DNA from: Glycomyces artemisiae
GTDB lineage: Bacteria > Actinomycetota > Actinomycetes > Mycobacteriales > Micromonosporaceae
Length of the DNA: 64,000 nucleotides
NCBI RefSeq assembly: GCF_003002955.1
Contig: NZ_PVTJ01000003.1
Location: 248,001 to 312,000, forward strand
Direction of reading: 5' to 3'
The first letter of the stretch is position 1, and the number at the start of each line of letters is the position of its first letter. The notes beneath the pieces are model-generated. The model made no database searches and was not told the origin of the DNA. It saw only the letters and a program-made list of their open reading frames with translations. Positions 16,917-24,401 of the stretch are shown piece after piece. The position numbers and the translations under genes were made by a program.

Positions 16917-17372
16917 ATGACGGAGCACGATCCGCACGCGGTGCTGACGATCGGCGACTTCGCCGCGCGCGCCGGGGTCGCGACCTCGGCGGTGCGGTAC
17001 TACGAGTCGCTGGGCCTGGTCGCCTCGGTCCGTACCGGCGGCAACCAGCGCCGCTACCGGAGGGCCGAGCTGCGGCGCGTCGCGTTCGTGCGCGCCGCCC
17101 AGTCCATCGGCCTCTCGCTGGAGGAGGTCAAGGACGCGCTCGACCGGCTGCCCGGCAGGCGCGTCCCCGACCGGGCGGACTGGCTGCGGCTCTCCGCCGA
17201 ATGGCGGCGGCGGCTGGACGAGGAGATCAAGCGGCTCCAGGCGCTCAAGGAGGACATCGACGGCTGCGTCGGCTGCGGCTGCCTCTCACTCGACAAGTGC
17301 GCGGTCTACAACCTCCGCGACCGCCACGCCGCCGACGGCCCCGGGCCGCAGCGCGGCTTCAAGACCGCGTAG
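16917..17372 (+). CDS. soxR: SoxR-type redox-sensing MerR-family regulator
   Basis: A 151-residue DNA-binding protein. The MerR winged HTH ([20 protein letters not shown]) is followed by a dimerisation helix (about residues 85-112). The [2Fe-2S]-binding motif [12 protein letters not shown] uses Cys117, 120, 122 and 128, the exact spacing of E. coli SoxR (119/122/124/130). Oxidation of the cluster by redox-cycling compounds is known to switch SoxR to an activator. The ATG has GCGGGGA upstream. The 3' end overlaps the convergent SDR gene by 14 bases. The divergent transketolase genes, sharing the palindrome, are its probable target. Confidence 0.93.
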   Translation: MTEHDPHAVLTIGDFAARAGVATSAVRYYESLGLVASVRTGGNQRRYRRAELRRVAFVRAAQSIGLSLEEVKDALDRLPGRRVPDRADWLRLSAEWRRRLDEEIKRLQALKEDIDGCVGCGCLSLDKCAVYNLRDRHAADGPGPQRGFKTA

Positions 17373-18294
17373 GGAACGCGGCCCCGGTGAGCCGTTCGGA
17401 GGTCTCCCAGACGCGCGCGGCCTCGGCCTCGCTGCGCAGCGTCGGGTAGAGGCGCTGCGGCGCGGGCGGGCCGCCGAGGTGCCCGGGTCCGCTGGGGCCG
17501 TAGAGGACGCCGGGTTCGCCGGTGGCCGCGGTCAGGGCCGGGAGCTGCGCGGTGGCGACCGTGCCGAGGAGGATGCCGCGGGCCGAGAGCCAGCGGATGA
17601 GGCGCACCGCGGGCGTGTCGGTGTCGCGGCCGAGTTCGGGCCGGGCGGCGAGGAGGCTCGTGGGGGCGACGCCGGGATGCGAGAGGTTGCTGGTGATCCC
17701 CCAGCCCGCGGCGCGGCTGCGGCGGTCGAGTTCGAGGCCGAACAGGCCGAACGCGATCTTCGACTGGCTGTAGGCGCGCTGGCCGTGGTAGCCGCGCTCC
17801 CAGTTGAGGTCGTCCCAGTTGATGCGGCCGCTGCGGGCGGCGATGCTGATCTGGGAGGTGACGCGGGCGCGCCCCGCGCGCAGCAGCGGCAGCAGGCGGG
17901 CGGTGAGCGCGAAGTGCCCGAGGTGGTTGGTGCCGAACTGGAGCTCGAAGCCGTCGGCGGTGGCCTGGCGCTCGGGCGGGGTCATGACGCCCGCGTTGTT
18001 GACGAGCAGGTGGACCGGGCGGCCGTCGGCGACGAGCGTGTCGGCGAGGGCGGCGACGGAGTCGAGGGACGACAGGTCGAGCGCCTGGAGCTCGACGTCG
18101 GCGCCGGGGACGGCGCGGCGGATGCGGTCGGCGGCGCGTTCGCCCTTGGCGCGGTTGCGCACGGGCATGACGACCTGGGCTCCGGCGGCGGCGAGGCGTT
18201 CGGCGATGCCGAGGCCCATGCCGTCGCTGGCGCCGGTGACGACGGCCCGGCGGCCGGTCAGGTCGGGGACGGTGATGTCGATGTGTCGTGGCAT
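17359..18294 (-). CDS. Short-chain dehydrogenase/reductase (retinol-dehydrogenase-like)
   Basis: 311 residues, classical SDR. The NAD(P)-binding motif is [15 protein letters not shown], followed by LLVNNAGVM and catalytic YSQSKIAFG (Tyr-x3-Lys). [17 protein letters not shown] after the second strand suggests NADP preference. The long C-terminus is typical of the WWOX/retinol-dehydrogenase-like group often annotated as oxidoreductase. The divergent XRE/MmyB regulator at 18460 is its likely controller; this gene pair is common in actinomycetes. Substrate unknown. Confidence 0.9.
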   Translation of the reverse strand: MPRHIDITVPDLTGRRAVVTGASDGMGLGIAERLAAAGAQVVMPVRNRAKGERAADRIRRAVPGADVELQALDLSSLDSVAALADTLVADGRPVHLLVNNAGVMTPPERQATADGFELQFGTNHLGHFALTARLLPLLRAGRARVTSQISIAARSGRINWDDLNWERGYHGQRAYSQSKIAFGLFGLELDRRSRAAGWGITSNLSHPGVAPTSLLAARPELGRDTDTPAVRLIRWLSARGILLGTVATAQLPALTAATGEPGVLYGPSGPGHLGGPPAPQRLYPTLRSEAEAARVWETSERLTGAAFPTRS

Positions 18295-18459
18295 GAATCA
18301 CTCCTCGCTGGTCAGACAACCACAATGCGACGGATCGCGGGCCCGATCCAGGGCCCGTCGATCCGAGGCTGCGAGGGGCGCGGCTGCGGAAGGGGGGATC
18401 GGCGGGCCGTGGTTCGGCGCCGCCGGGGGCGGTATACAGGTCGTGACGAGGGAGGCGCA

Positions 18460-19293
18460 TTGATCGACCGCACAGGACTGGCCGGGTTCCTCCGGTCGCG
18501 CCGCGAGGCGCTGCAACCGGAGGACGTGGGGCTGCCGCGGGGTGCGCGGCGCCGGACCGCGGGGCTGCGCCGCGAGGAGGTCGCGGCGCTGTGCCACATG
18601 TCGGTGGACTACTACTCGCGGCTCGAACGCGAGCGGGGCCCGCAGCCGTCGGAGCAGATGCTCGCCTCGATCGCGCAGGGCCTGCACCTCTCCAGGGTCG
18701 AGCGCGACCACCTGTTCCGCCTCGCGGGGCACCGGCCGCCGGTCGCGGGGGCGGGCGCCGAGCACCTGAGCCCCGGGCTGCTGCGCATCTTCGACCGGCT
18801 CGGGGACACGCCCGCCGAGATCGTCACCGAGCTGGGCGAGACGCTGCGGCAGACCGCGCTCGGCGCCGCGCTCACCGGGGACGCCTCGCGGTACACCGGA
18901 CCCGAACGGAGCCTTGGTTTCCGGTGGTTCACCGTGCCGGGGGCGCGGGACCGGTACGCGCCGCGGGAGCACGCGTTCCTCGGCCGCCTGTTCGCGTCGG
19001 GGCTGCGCGAGATCGCCGCGCTGCGCGGCCCGGGATCGCGGGCCGCGCAGCTCGCCGGGCTGCTCCTCGACCGCAGCGAGGAGTTCCGGCGCCTGTGGGC
19101 GGGCCACGAGGTGGGCGTGCGCCCGGACGAGGTCAAGCACTTCATCCACCCGGAGGTCGGCGAGATGGAGCTGCACTGCCAGCGCCTCGTCGACCCCGAC
19201 AGCTCGCATTCGCTCCTGGTGTACACGGCCGTGCCCGGCACCGAGAGCCACGAGCGGCTGCGGCTCCTCGCGGCCGTCGCGCCGCCGGTGTGA
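18460..19293 (+). CDS. XRE-family regulator with MmyB-like ligand-binding domain
   Basis: 277 residues. The N-terminal HTH spans about residues 27-75 (GLRREEVAALCHMSVDYYSRLE, lambda-repressor-like). The C-terminal MmyB-like (MLTR) domain runs about 100-270 and includes WAGHEVGVRPDEVKHFIHPEVG and LVYTAVPGTESHERL. Translation starts at TTG 18460, fixed by a strong GAGGGAGG site five bases upstream; the frame remains open far 5', but that region is antisense to the SDR gene. It diverges from that SDR, its probable target. The domain is thought to bind fatty-acid-like or other small ligands. Confidence 0.9.
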   Translation: MIDRTGLAGFLRSRREALQPEDVGLPRGARRRTAGLRREEVAALCHMSVDYYSRLERERGPQPSEQMLASIAQGLHLSRVERDHLFRLAGHRPPVAGAGAEHLSPGLLRIFDRLGDTPAEIVTELGETLRQTALGAALTGDASRYTGPERSLGFRWFTVPGARDRYAPREHAFLGRLFASGLREIAALRGPGSRAAQLAGLLLDRSEEFRRLWAGHEVGVRPDEVKHFIHPEVGEMELHCQRLVDPDSSHSLLVYTAVPGTESHERLRLLAAVAPPV

Positions 19294-19294
19294 G

Positions 19295-20113
19295 TCAGGC
19301 CTTGCGGGTGACCATCGCGTCCCATTCGCGGTCGGGCAGGGACCGGTTGAGGTCCAGGAGCCGCTCGGCGAGGTGGCCGACGGCGTAGCGGGTCTCGGGC
19401 CGGTCCGCTTCGACCGCTTCGCGGATCGCGGCGGCGACCACGGCCGGGTCGGAGGCGTCGTCGAGGCCGGTCTCGGCTGCCTTCGCCATGGCCTCGGCAC
19501 GGTCGGCGTAGAGGCCGTCGCCGGAGTAGTGGCGCAGCTGCGCGGCGGTCGAGTCCTCGAAGGGGGTGCGGATGATGCCGGGCTGGACGACGACCACGTC
19601 GATCCCGAAGGGCTGCACCTCCATCCGCAGCGTGTCGGAGAGGGCCTCCAAGGCGTGCTTGGACGCGTAGTACCAGGCGCCGAGCGGGAGCGCGATCTCG
19701 CCGCCGATCGAGGAGACGTTCACGATGCGCCCGAAGCCGTGCTCGCGCATCGACGGCAGGACGAGCTGCACGAGGCGGGCCGGGGCGAGGACGTTCAGTT
19801 CGAACTGGTCGCGGGCGAGGCCGAGCGGGACTTCTTCGACGGAGCCGTGGAGCACCGAGCCGGCGTTGTTGACGAGCACGTCGATGCGGCCCTCGGCGTC
19901 GAGCACGGTGTCGACGGCGCGTTCGAGGTCGCCGCCGCTGCGCGCGTCGGTGCGGATCGCGTGGCCCCCGGCGGCGACGATCGGCTCCATGTTCGGGACG
20001 CGGCGGGCGGCGCCGTAGACGGTGTGCCCGGCCGCGGCCAGATCGAGCGCGGCGGCGAGGCCGATGCCGGAGGAGGCGCCGGTGATGAGGCAGACCCTGG
20101 GTTCCATCGTCAT
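19295..20113 (-). CDS. Short-chain dehydrogenase/reductase coupled to a P450
   Basis: 272 residues. TGASSGIGLAAALDLAAAG is the cofactor motif, LVNNAGSVLHGSVEE the NNAG block, and YYASKHALEALSDTLR the catalytic Tyr-x3-Lys. IVNVSSIGG supplies the Ser. The start at 20113 overlaps the P450 stop as ATGA, so the two proteins are translationally coupled and probably act on the same substrate. MEPRV two codons later is an alternative start. The pairing suggests sequential hydroxylation and alcohol oxidation (inference). Confidence 0.9.
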   Translation of the reverse strand: MTMEPRVCLITGASSGIGLAAALDLAAAGHTVYGAARRVPNMEPIVAAGGHAIRTDARSGGDLERAVDTVLDAEGRIDVLVNNAGSVLHGSVEEVPLGLARDQFELNVLAPARLVQLVLPSMREHGFGRIVNVSSIGGEIALPLGAWYYASKHALEALSDTLRMEVQPFGIDVVVVQPGIIRTPFEDSTAAQLRHYSGDGLYADRAEAMAKAAETGLDDASDPAVVAAAIREAVEADRPETRYAVGHLAERLLDLNRSLPDREWDAMVTRKA

Positions 20114-21282
20114 GCCTTCCAGTCGACGGGCAGTTCGTGGACGCCGTAGACGACCATGTCGGTGCGCAGCGGGACCTGCTCGGGCGGGACGGCCAGGCGC
20201 AGGTCCGGGAAGCGCGAGAACAGCGCGGAGAGGACCACTTCGAGTTCGACGCGGGCGAGCTGCTGGCCGAGGCACTGGTGGATGCCGTGGCCGAAGCCGA
20301 CGTGGCCGTTCGCGTTGCGGCGCAGGTCGAGCCGGTCGGGGTCGGGGAACTTCTCCGGGTCGTGGTTCGCCGCGGGGATGGAGACGGTGACGGCTTCGCC
20401 GGCCTTGATCGTCTCGCCGTGCAGCTCGATGTCCTCCAGGGCGGTGCGCACGAGGACGGGGACGACGCTGAGGTAGCGCATCAGCTCCTCCACCGCGCTG
20501 GTGATCGAGCCCGGTTCGGCGCGCAGGAGCGCGAGCTGGTCGGGGTTGGCCAGGAGCGCGAACGCGCCCATGCCGATCATGTTCGAGGTCGTGTCGAGCC
20601 CCGCGCCGAGGAGCAGGAACGCGATCATGACGAGCTCCTGGTCGGTGAGGTCGGTGTGGACCAGGTCGGAGAGCAGGTCGTCGGTGGGGTCCTCGCGCTT
20701 GCGGGTCACGAGGCCGCTCAGGTAGGTGAACAGGACGGCGCTGGTGGCCTGGAGTTCTTCTCTGGTGGCGCCCAGGCGGAACAGCGGGGCCGACTCGCGT
20801 TCGAACTCGGCGCGCTCGTCTTGCGGGATGCCGAGGAGTTCGCCGATCATCTCAGCGGGCACCGGGAAGGCCAGGGCCGCAATGAGGTCGACGGGACCGT
20901 CCTGTTCGGCCATGGCGTCGAGGCGGTCTTCGGTGAAGGCGCGCACGCGTTCGGAGAGCAGGCGCATCCGCCGGGTCGTGAACTTCCCCGCGAGGACGCG
21001 CCGGTACCGGGTGTGGTCGGGCGGGTCGAGGGAGATGAGCGCGCCGGGCGGGGCGGGGTCGGTGGAGCCGTTCAGGCCCGGGATGGGGAGGTGGCGCAGG
21101 TCGGTGCGGGAGCTGAAGCGGCGGTCGGCGAGCACGTCGCGGACGACGGCGTGGCTCGTCGCGAGCCAGCCCTCGTGGCCGTCCGGGTAGCGCATGCGGG
21201 CCAGCGGCGGCAGCGCGTGGAGCGCGGGCGGCGGGTCGAACGGCCGGTCGGCCGGGCGCTCGGTGGGCAGTGACGGGATCAT
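20110..21282 (-). CDS. Cytochrome P450
   Basis: A 390-residue soluble bacterial P450. The I-helix is LLLGAGLDTTSNMIGMG (acidic Asp before Thr-Thr for oxygen activation). The K-helix ExxR is VEELMRYLS. The haem-binding loop is FGHGIHQCLGQQLAR, with Cys at about residue 336. The overall text resembles the CYP105/107-type groups. GGAAGGAG lies 7-8 bases before the ATG. Transcribed with the SDR behind it and divergent from the MarR-like regulator at 21434. No ferredoxin gene is adjacent, so electrons must come from another locus. Confidence 0.94.
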   Translation of the reverse strand: MIPSLPTERPADRPFDPPPALHALPPLARMRYPDGHEGWLATSHAVVRDVLADRRFSSRTDLRHLPIPGLNGSTDPAPPGALISLDPPDHTRYRRVLAGKFTTRRMRLLSERVRAFTEDRLDAMAEQDGPVDLIAALAFPVPAEMIGELLGIPQDERAEFERESAPLFRLGATREELQATSAVLFTYLSGLVTRKREDPTDDLLSDLVHTDLTDQELVMIAFLLLGAGLDTTSNMIGMGAFALLANPDQLALLRAEPGSITSAVEELMRYLSVVPVLVRTALEDIELHGETIKAGEAVTVSIPAANHDPEKFPDPDRLDLRRNANGHVGFGHGIHQCLGQQLARVELEVVLSALFSRFPDLRLAVPPEQVPLRTDMVVYGVHELPVDWKA

Positions 21283-21433
21283 CGTGGACTCCTTCCGCGG
21301 GTTTCCTTGTCCCGGTTCGGATCGTATGCTCAGGTTTCACGATCGCACTACCATTGGTTCGGAAAGCGCCAGCTCAGGGCCGTGAAGGCGGTGCAATGAC
21401 CGTGCAGCTCGATGCATCGGAGAGGACGCCGGA

Positions 21434-22129
21434 ATGCCTGGGGGACGGCTGGGGTTCGAGGACCGGCGGCGGATCGCCGCCGGGCTCGCGCAGGGGTTGA
21501 GCTGCGCGCAGATCGCGCGGGTGCTGGGTCGGCCGGGGTCGACGGTGAGCCGCGAAGTCGCTCGGAACGGCGGACCGCGGCGGTACCGGGCGAACCTCGC
21601 GCAGCAGGCGTCGCAGTGGCGGGCGCGGCGGCGCGAGCCGCACCCGGCGCACCCGGTCCCGCCGGACGGGCCGCTCGACCGGCGCGAGTTCCAGGAGCGG
21701 TTCGCGCAGGTGATGACCGAGACCGGATTGCCGCCGATGACGGCGCGGGTGATGGCGTGCCTGTACACCGTCGACGCCGACGGGATCGGCGCGGCGGCGC
21801 TGGCCGAGCGGCTCGGCGTCAGCCCCGCGTCGGTGTCGAAGTCGGTGTCGTGGCTGGTGGACCGGGGCATGGTCGTGCGCGAACGCGACGGGCGGCGCCA
21901 GCGGTACCGCATCCACGAGCAGTCGTCGTACTTCGCGTGGCGGCGCAGCATCGAGGGGATCGCGCGCTGGGCGGACCTGGCGGCCCAGGGCGCGGCACTG
22001 TACGGCGAGGGGCCCGCGGCCGAGCGGCTGCGCGCCTCCGAGGAGTTCTACCGGTACCTGGGGCGGGACATGGCGCAGGCCGCGGAGCACTGGCGGCAGA
22101 TCCTCGGCGTGCCCGAGGAGGAGCGGTTA
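21434..22129 (+). CDS. MarR-like transcriptional regulator with N-terminal IS30-type HTH; frame lacks a normal stop
   Basis: About 230 residues have family character. Residues 5-50 form an IS30/HTH_38-like helix-turn-helix (CAQIARVLGRPGSTVSREVA). Residues about 80-165 form a MarR/GbsR-type winged helix (GAAALAERLGVSPASVSKSVS). A C-terminal helical region ends near WRQILGVPEEE. Beyond about 22129 the frame stays open to 22954, but that stretch is the antisense of the P-loop kinase gene and then the frame of the small membrane protein. The end given is where similarity stops, not a stop codon. GGAGAGGA precedes the ATG. It diverges from the P450 and probably controls it. Confidence 0.65.
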
Positions 22130-22651
22130 CCAGCCGGTGTGCGCGACGATCTCGGCGGCGATGTCGGTGACGGTGCGGTCGTCGGTGGGCACGCGGCGGA
22201 CCCATGCGGGGGCGTTCGCTTCGAGGTAGGCGGCGGCGCGGGCGCTGCGCTCCACGTGCGCGTCGTAGGCGCCGCCGATCTCGCGGCCGCGCAACCGGTT
22301 TGCGGCGGTCGCGTCCGCGGCGGTGAGGAGGACCCCGATGGGCGTGACGGGCCCGCCCATCGCCGCGGCGAGCATCGCGGACTCGGTGACGGCCACGGTG
22401 TTGCAGTAGACCAGGCGGCGGCAGCCGAGGGCGGCGTAGTTGCCCCACACGGCCGCGAGGTTCCGCGCAGTGATCGCGGACCGGTCGGGGTCGTCCGCGG
22501 GCGCGGGGTGGATCTGGTCGAGGAAGTCGCCTTCGATGTGGGCGTGGGCGACCGCGCGCTCCTGGAGCAGCGCGGAGACCTCCCAGGCGACGGTGCTCTT
22601 GCCGGACCCGGAGCGGCCGCCGATGAGGAGCAGTTCGGATGCTGTTGTCAT
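22127..22651 (-). CDS. Small P-loop kinase/NTPase (AAA_33-like)
   Basis: 174 residues with a Walker A motif near the N-terminus (LIGGRSGSGKSTVAWEV). Acidic residues in HIEGDFLDQIHP resemble the substrate-binding region of shikimate/gluconate-kinase-like proteins, and the lid region is ANRLRGREIGGAYDAH. It probably phosphorylates a small molecule or nucleoside-like substrate in the cytosol. The gene is entirely antisense to the unclosed reading frame of the MarR-like gene; the kinase text is coherent and the opposite strand is not, so the kinase is the real gene over 22130-22651. Confidence 0.82.
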   Translation of the reverse strand: MTTASELLLIGGRSGSGKSTVAWEVSALLQERAVAHAHIEGDFLDQIHPAPADDPDRSAITARNLAAVWGNYAALGCRRLVYCNTVAVTESAMLAAAMGGPVTPIGVLLTAADATAANRLRGREIGGAYDAHVERSARAAAYLEANAPAWVRRVPTDDRTVTDIAAEIVAHTGW

Positions 22652-22729
22652 GCCGCGATTCTGGCAGGACCCCGGCGGTGGCTCGACCGTTTTATGGTGG
22701 AGCCCCCGCCCAAGCGAAGGAGCCCCCCA

Positions 22730-22954
22730 ATGGCAGTCATCGTGACCCTGGTCCTCGTCGGGTTCGCCCTGGTGGTGATCGTGGCCGTAGCCGGCCGCGG
22801 CAAGTCCCGCGGCGGCTCCGGCTCGTACACGTACTCGGACACCTCCGGCTCCACCTGGAGCTCCGACAGCGGCAGCGGCTCCTCCTCCGACTGCGGCCCG
22901 GGCGACTCGGGCGGCGGGGGCGGGGACTCCGGCGGCGGCGGGGGCTGCGACTAG
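22730..22954 (+). CDS. Small single-pass membrane protein with Ser/Gly-rich tail
   Basis: 74 residues. An N-terminal membrane helix (VIVTLVLVGFALVVIVAVAG) is followed by a low-complexity tail of Ser, Gly and Asp ending in Gly-Gly-Gly-Cys-Asp. A strong GAAGGAG seven bases before ATG 22730 fixes the start; an in-frame ATG at 22694 lacks such a site. This tail resembles small actinobacterial membrane proteins of unknown function. It happens to lie in the same frame as the MarR-like gene upstream. Confidence 0.7.
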   Translation: MAVIVTLVLVGFALVVIVAVAGRGKSRGGSGSYTYSDTSGSTWSSDSGSGSSSDCGPGDSGGGGGDSGGGGGCD

Positions 22955-23071
22955 CCGCGGTGCCGGCCCGCGACCTGCTCGCGTGAGCGGCGCGTACGTG
23001 CGGAGAAACGCCTGAATTGCCCCTTATGCTCAGTGGATTGCCCGTCCCACGAGCCCAAGGATTCCTGCACG

Positions 23072-24364
23072 ATGACGACGTTCCTCAAGATCGCGGGCGC
23101 GGCGGCGGCCGCCTCCGCCGCCATGGCGTTCCTGGCGCCGCCCGCTCCCGCCGCCGCGCAGGAGACCGGGTGCTCCTACGGGAGCGGCGGCGACAACGCC
23201 TCCACGATCTGCTGGATCGACATGGGCGGCTTCGACATGGCGACCGCGATGAGCGCCGCGGGCCAGCCGATGACGATCGAGCTCAACGCCGATTACACGA
23301 TGTCGTTCACGTTCAAGTACACCGCGGGCGCGAACGGCTACCGCGTCATCAAGGCCGTCCCGTTCCCCACGTACAGCAAGGCTCCGATCGGCAACACCGC
23401 CTACACCGGGACCTCCGGGGCGCCCGCGCTGTACCAGCAGGTCGACGCCGGGACCGGCGCCAGCGGCGACCTCGGGACCCTCACCATCGAAGACCTCGTG
23501 GTCACCGGGCCCTCCGGCCGGGCCCTCGGCGGGTACGGCATCGTCATGGCCGACGCCGAGACCACCAACCGCGGCGAGGGCCTCACGTTCGCCTCCGACG
23601 AGACCATCGACCAGCTCGGCGTGGCCGACATGCCGGGGGCCGAACCCGCGTGCGGCGGGGAGCTCTCCGGGCTCGGGACGACCTCGGTGACGTGCCGCGG
23701 CAACACCGCGGGCGGCCTGGCCGTGCAGGAGATCCTGCTCTACGCCGACTCGCCGACGACCGCGTCGATCGGGTTCCTCGACCGGACCGCGAACGCCGTC
23801 CAGGGCGTGGCGTTCGGGCTCCTCACCGCAAAAGTGGCGCTCACCAAGGAGATCGAGGACCGCACCTCGGCGAGCGACTCGTTCGCGCTGTCGATCACCG
23901 ACGCCGACGGCAACAGCATCGGCGAGGCGTCCACCGGGGACGCCGACACGACGGCCATCGACCCGGTCACCGTGGTCGCGAACCGCGCCGGCCGCGAGTA
24001 CACGTTCGGCGAGACCGCCGAGAACGCCACCGACCTCGCCTCGTACACGCAGGACTGGTCGTGCACGAACAACGGCGCGGCCGACCCCGGCCTGCCGTCC
24101 GGGAGCGGCACGGAGCAGACCGTCGCCGTGAACGTCGGCGACGACATCGCCTGCACCGTCACGAACACCGGCACGCCGCCGGTCGAGCCGAGCGGCGGCC
24201 CGAGCGAACCCGGGGCCCCGAGCGGAGGCGAGGACGGCGACGACGGCGCGCTCCCCGAGACCGGCAGCTCCCCCGTCAGGATCGGCATCCTCGCGGCGGC
24301 GGTCGTCGCCGTCGGCACCGCGGGACTCCTCATGGCCCGCCGCGCCCGCCGCACCACCTGGTAG
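23072..24364 (+). CDS. LPXTG cell-wall-anchored surface protein
   Basis: 430 residues. A signal peptide (KIAGAAAAASAAMAFLAPP, cleavage near AAAQE) is followed by a beta-rich ectodomain with paired Cys. Residues about 260-370 resemble a prealbumin-like or collagen-binding-B-like module (LTKEIEDRTSASDSFALSI, DDIACTVTNTGTPP). A Pro/Ser/Gly/Asp spacer leads to LPETG at 394-398, a hydrophobic helix and a basic tail RRARRTTW. This is a complete sortase substrate, expected to be linked to peptidoglycan. ATG 23072 has AAGGA 10 bases upstream; a longer in-frame start at 23033 would precede the signal peptide. No sortase gene is in the window. Confidence 0.88.
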   Translation: MTTFLKIAGAAAAASAAMAFLAPPAPAAAQETGCSYGSGGDNASTICWIDMGGFDMATAMSAAGQPMTIELNADYTMSFTFKYTAGANGYRVIKAVPFPTYSKAPIGNTAYTGTSGAPALYQQVDAGTGASGDLGTLTIEDLVVTGPSGRALGGYGIVMADAETTNRGEGLTFASDETIDQLGVADMPGAEPACGGELSGLGTTSVTCRGNTAGGLAVQEILLYADSPTTASIGFLDRTANAVQGVAFGLLTAKVALTKEIEDRTSASDSFALSITDADGNSIGEASTGDADTTAIDPVTVVANRAGREYTFGETAENATDLASYTQDWSCTNNGAADPGLPSGSGTEQTVAVNVGDDIACTVTNTGTPPVEPSGGPSEPGAPSGGEDGDDGALPETGSSPVRIGILAAAVVAVGTAGLLMARRARRTTW

Positions 24365-24371
24365 GAGCTGA

Positions 24372-24395
24372 GGCGCCCCTCGCGGGAGGGGCGCC
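24372..24395. terminator. Bidirectional hairpin terminator
   Basis: A perfect 10-bp stem (24372-24381 with 24386-24395) around a GCGG loop. It lies between the stops of the convergent LPXTG protein and MMPL transporter genes, 7 bases from each. Confidence 0.85.
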
Positions 24396-24401
24396 CCCGC
24401 G

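Noticed and set aside
21446..21580. IS30-type HTH suggesting a transposase
   Set aside because: It is followed by a MarR-like winged helix and no DDE catalytic domain; there are no inverted repeats or target duplications around it.
21434..22954. A single 506-residue fusion of regulator, kinase region and Ser/Gly-rich tail
   Set aside because: The middle third is meaningless antisense of a complete P-loop kinase, and the tail has its own strong ribosome site at 22730. I treat these as three genes with a missing regulator stop.
22860..22954. Short GGC/TCC repeats as a possible CRISPR or satellite
   Set aside because: They encode the Ser/Gly tail of a small membrane protein; there are no spaced identical repeats.
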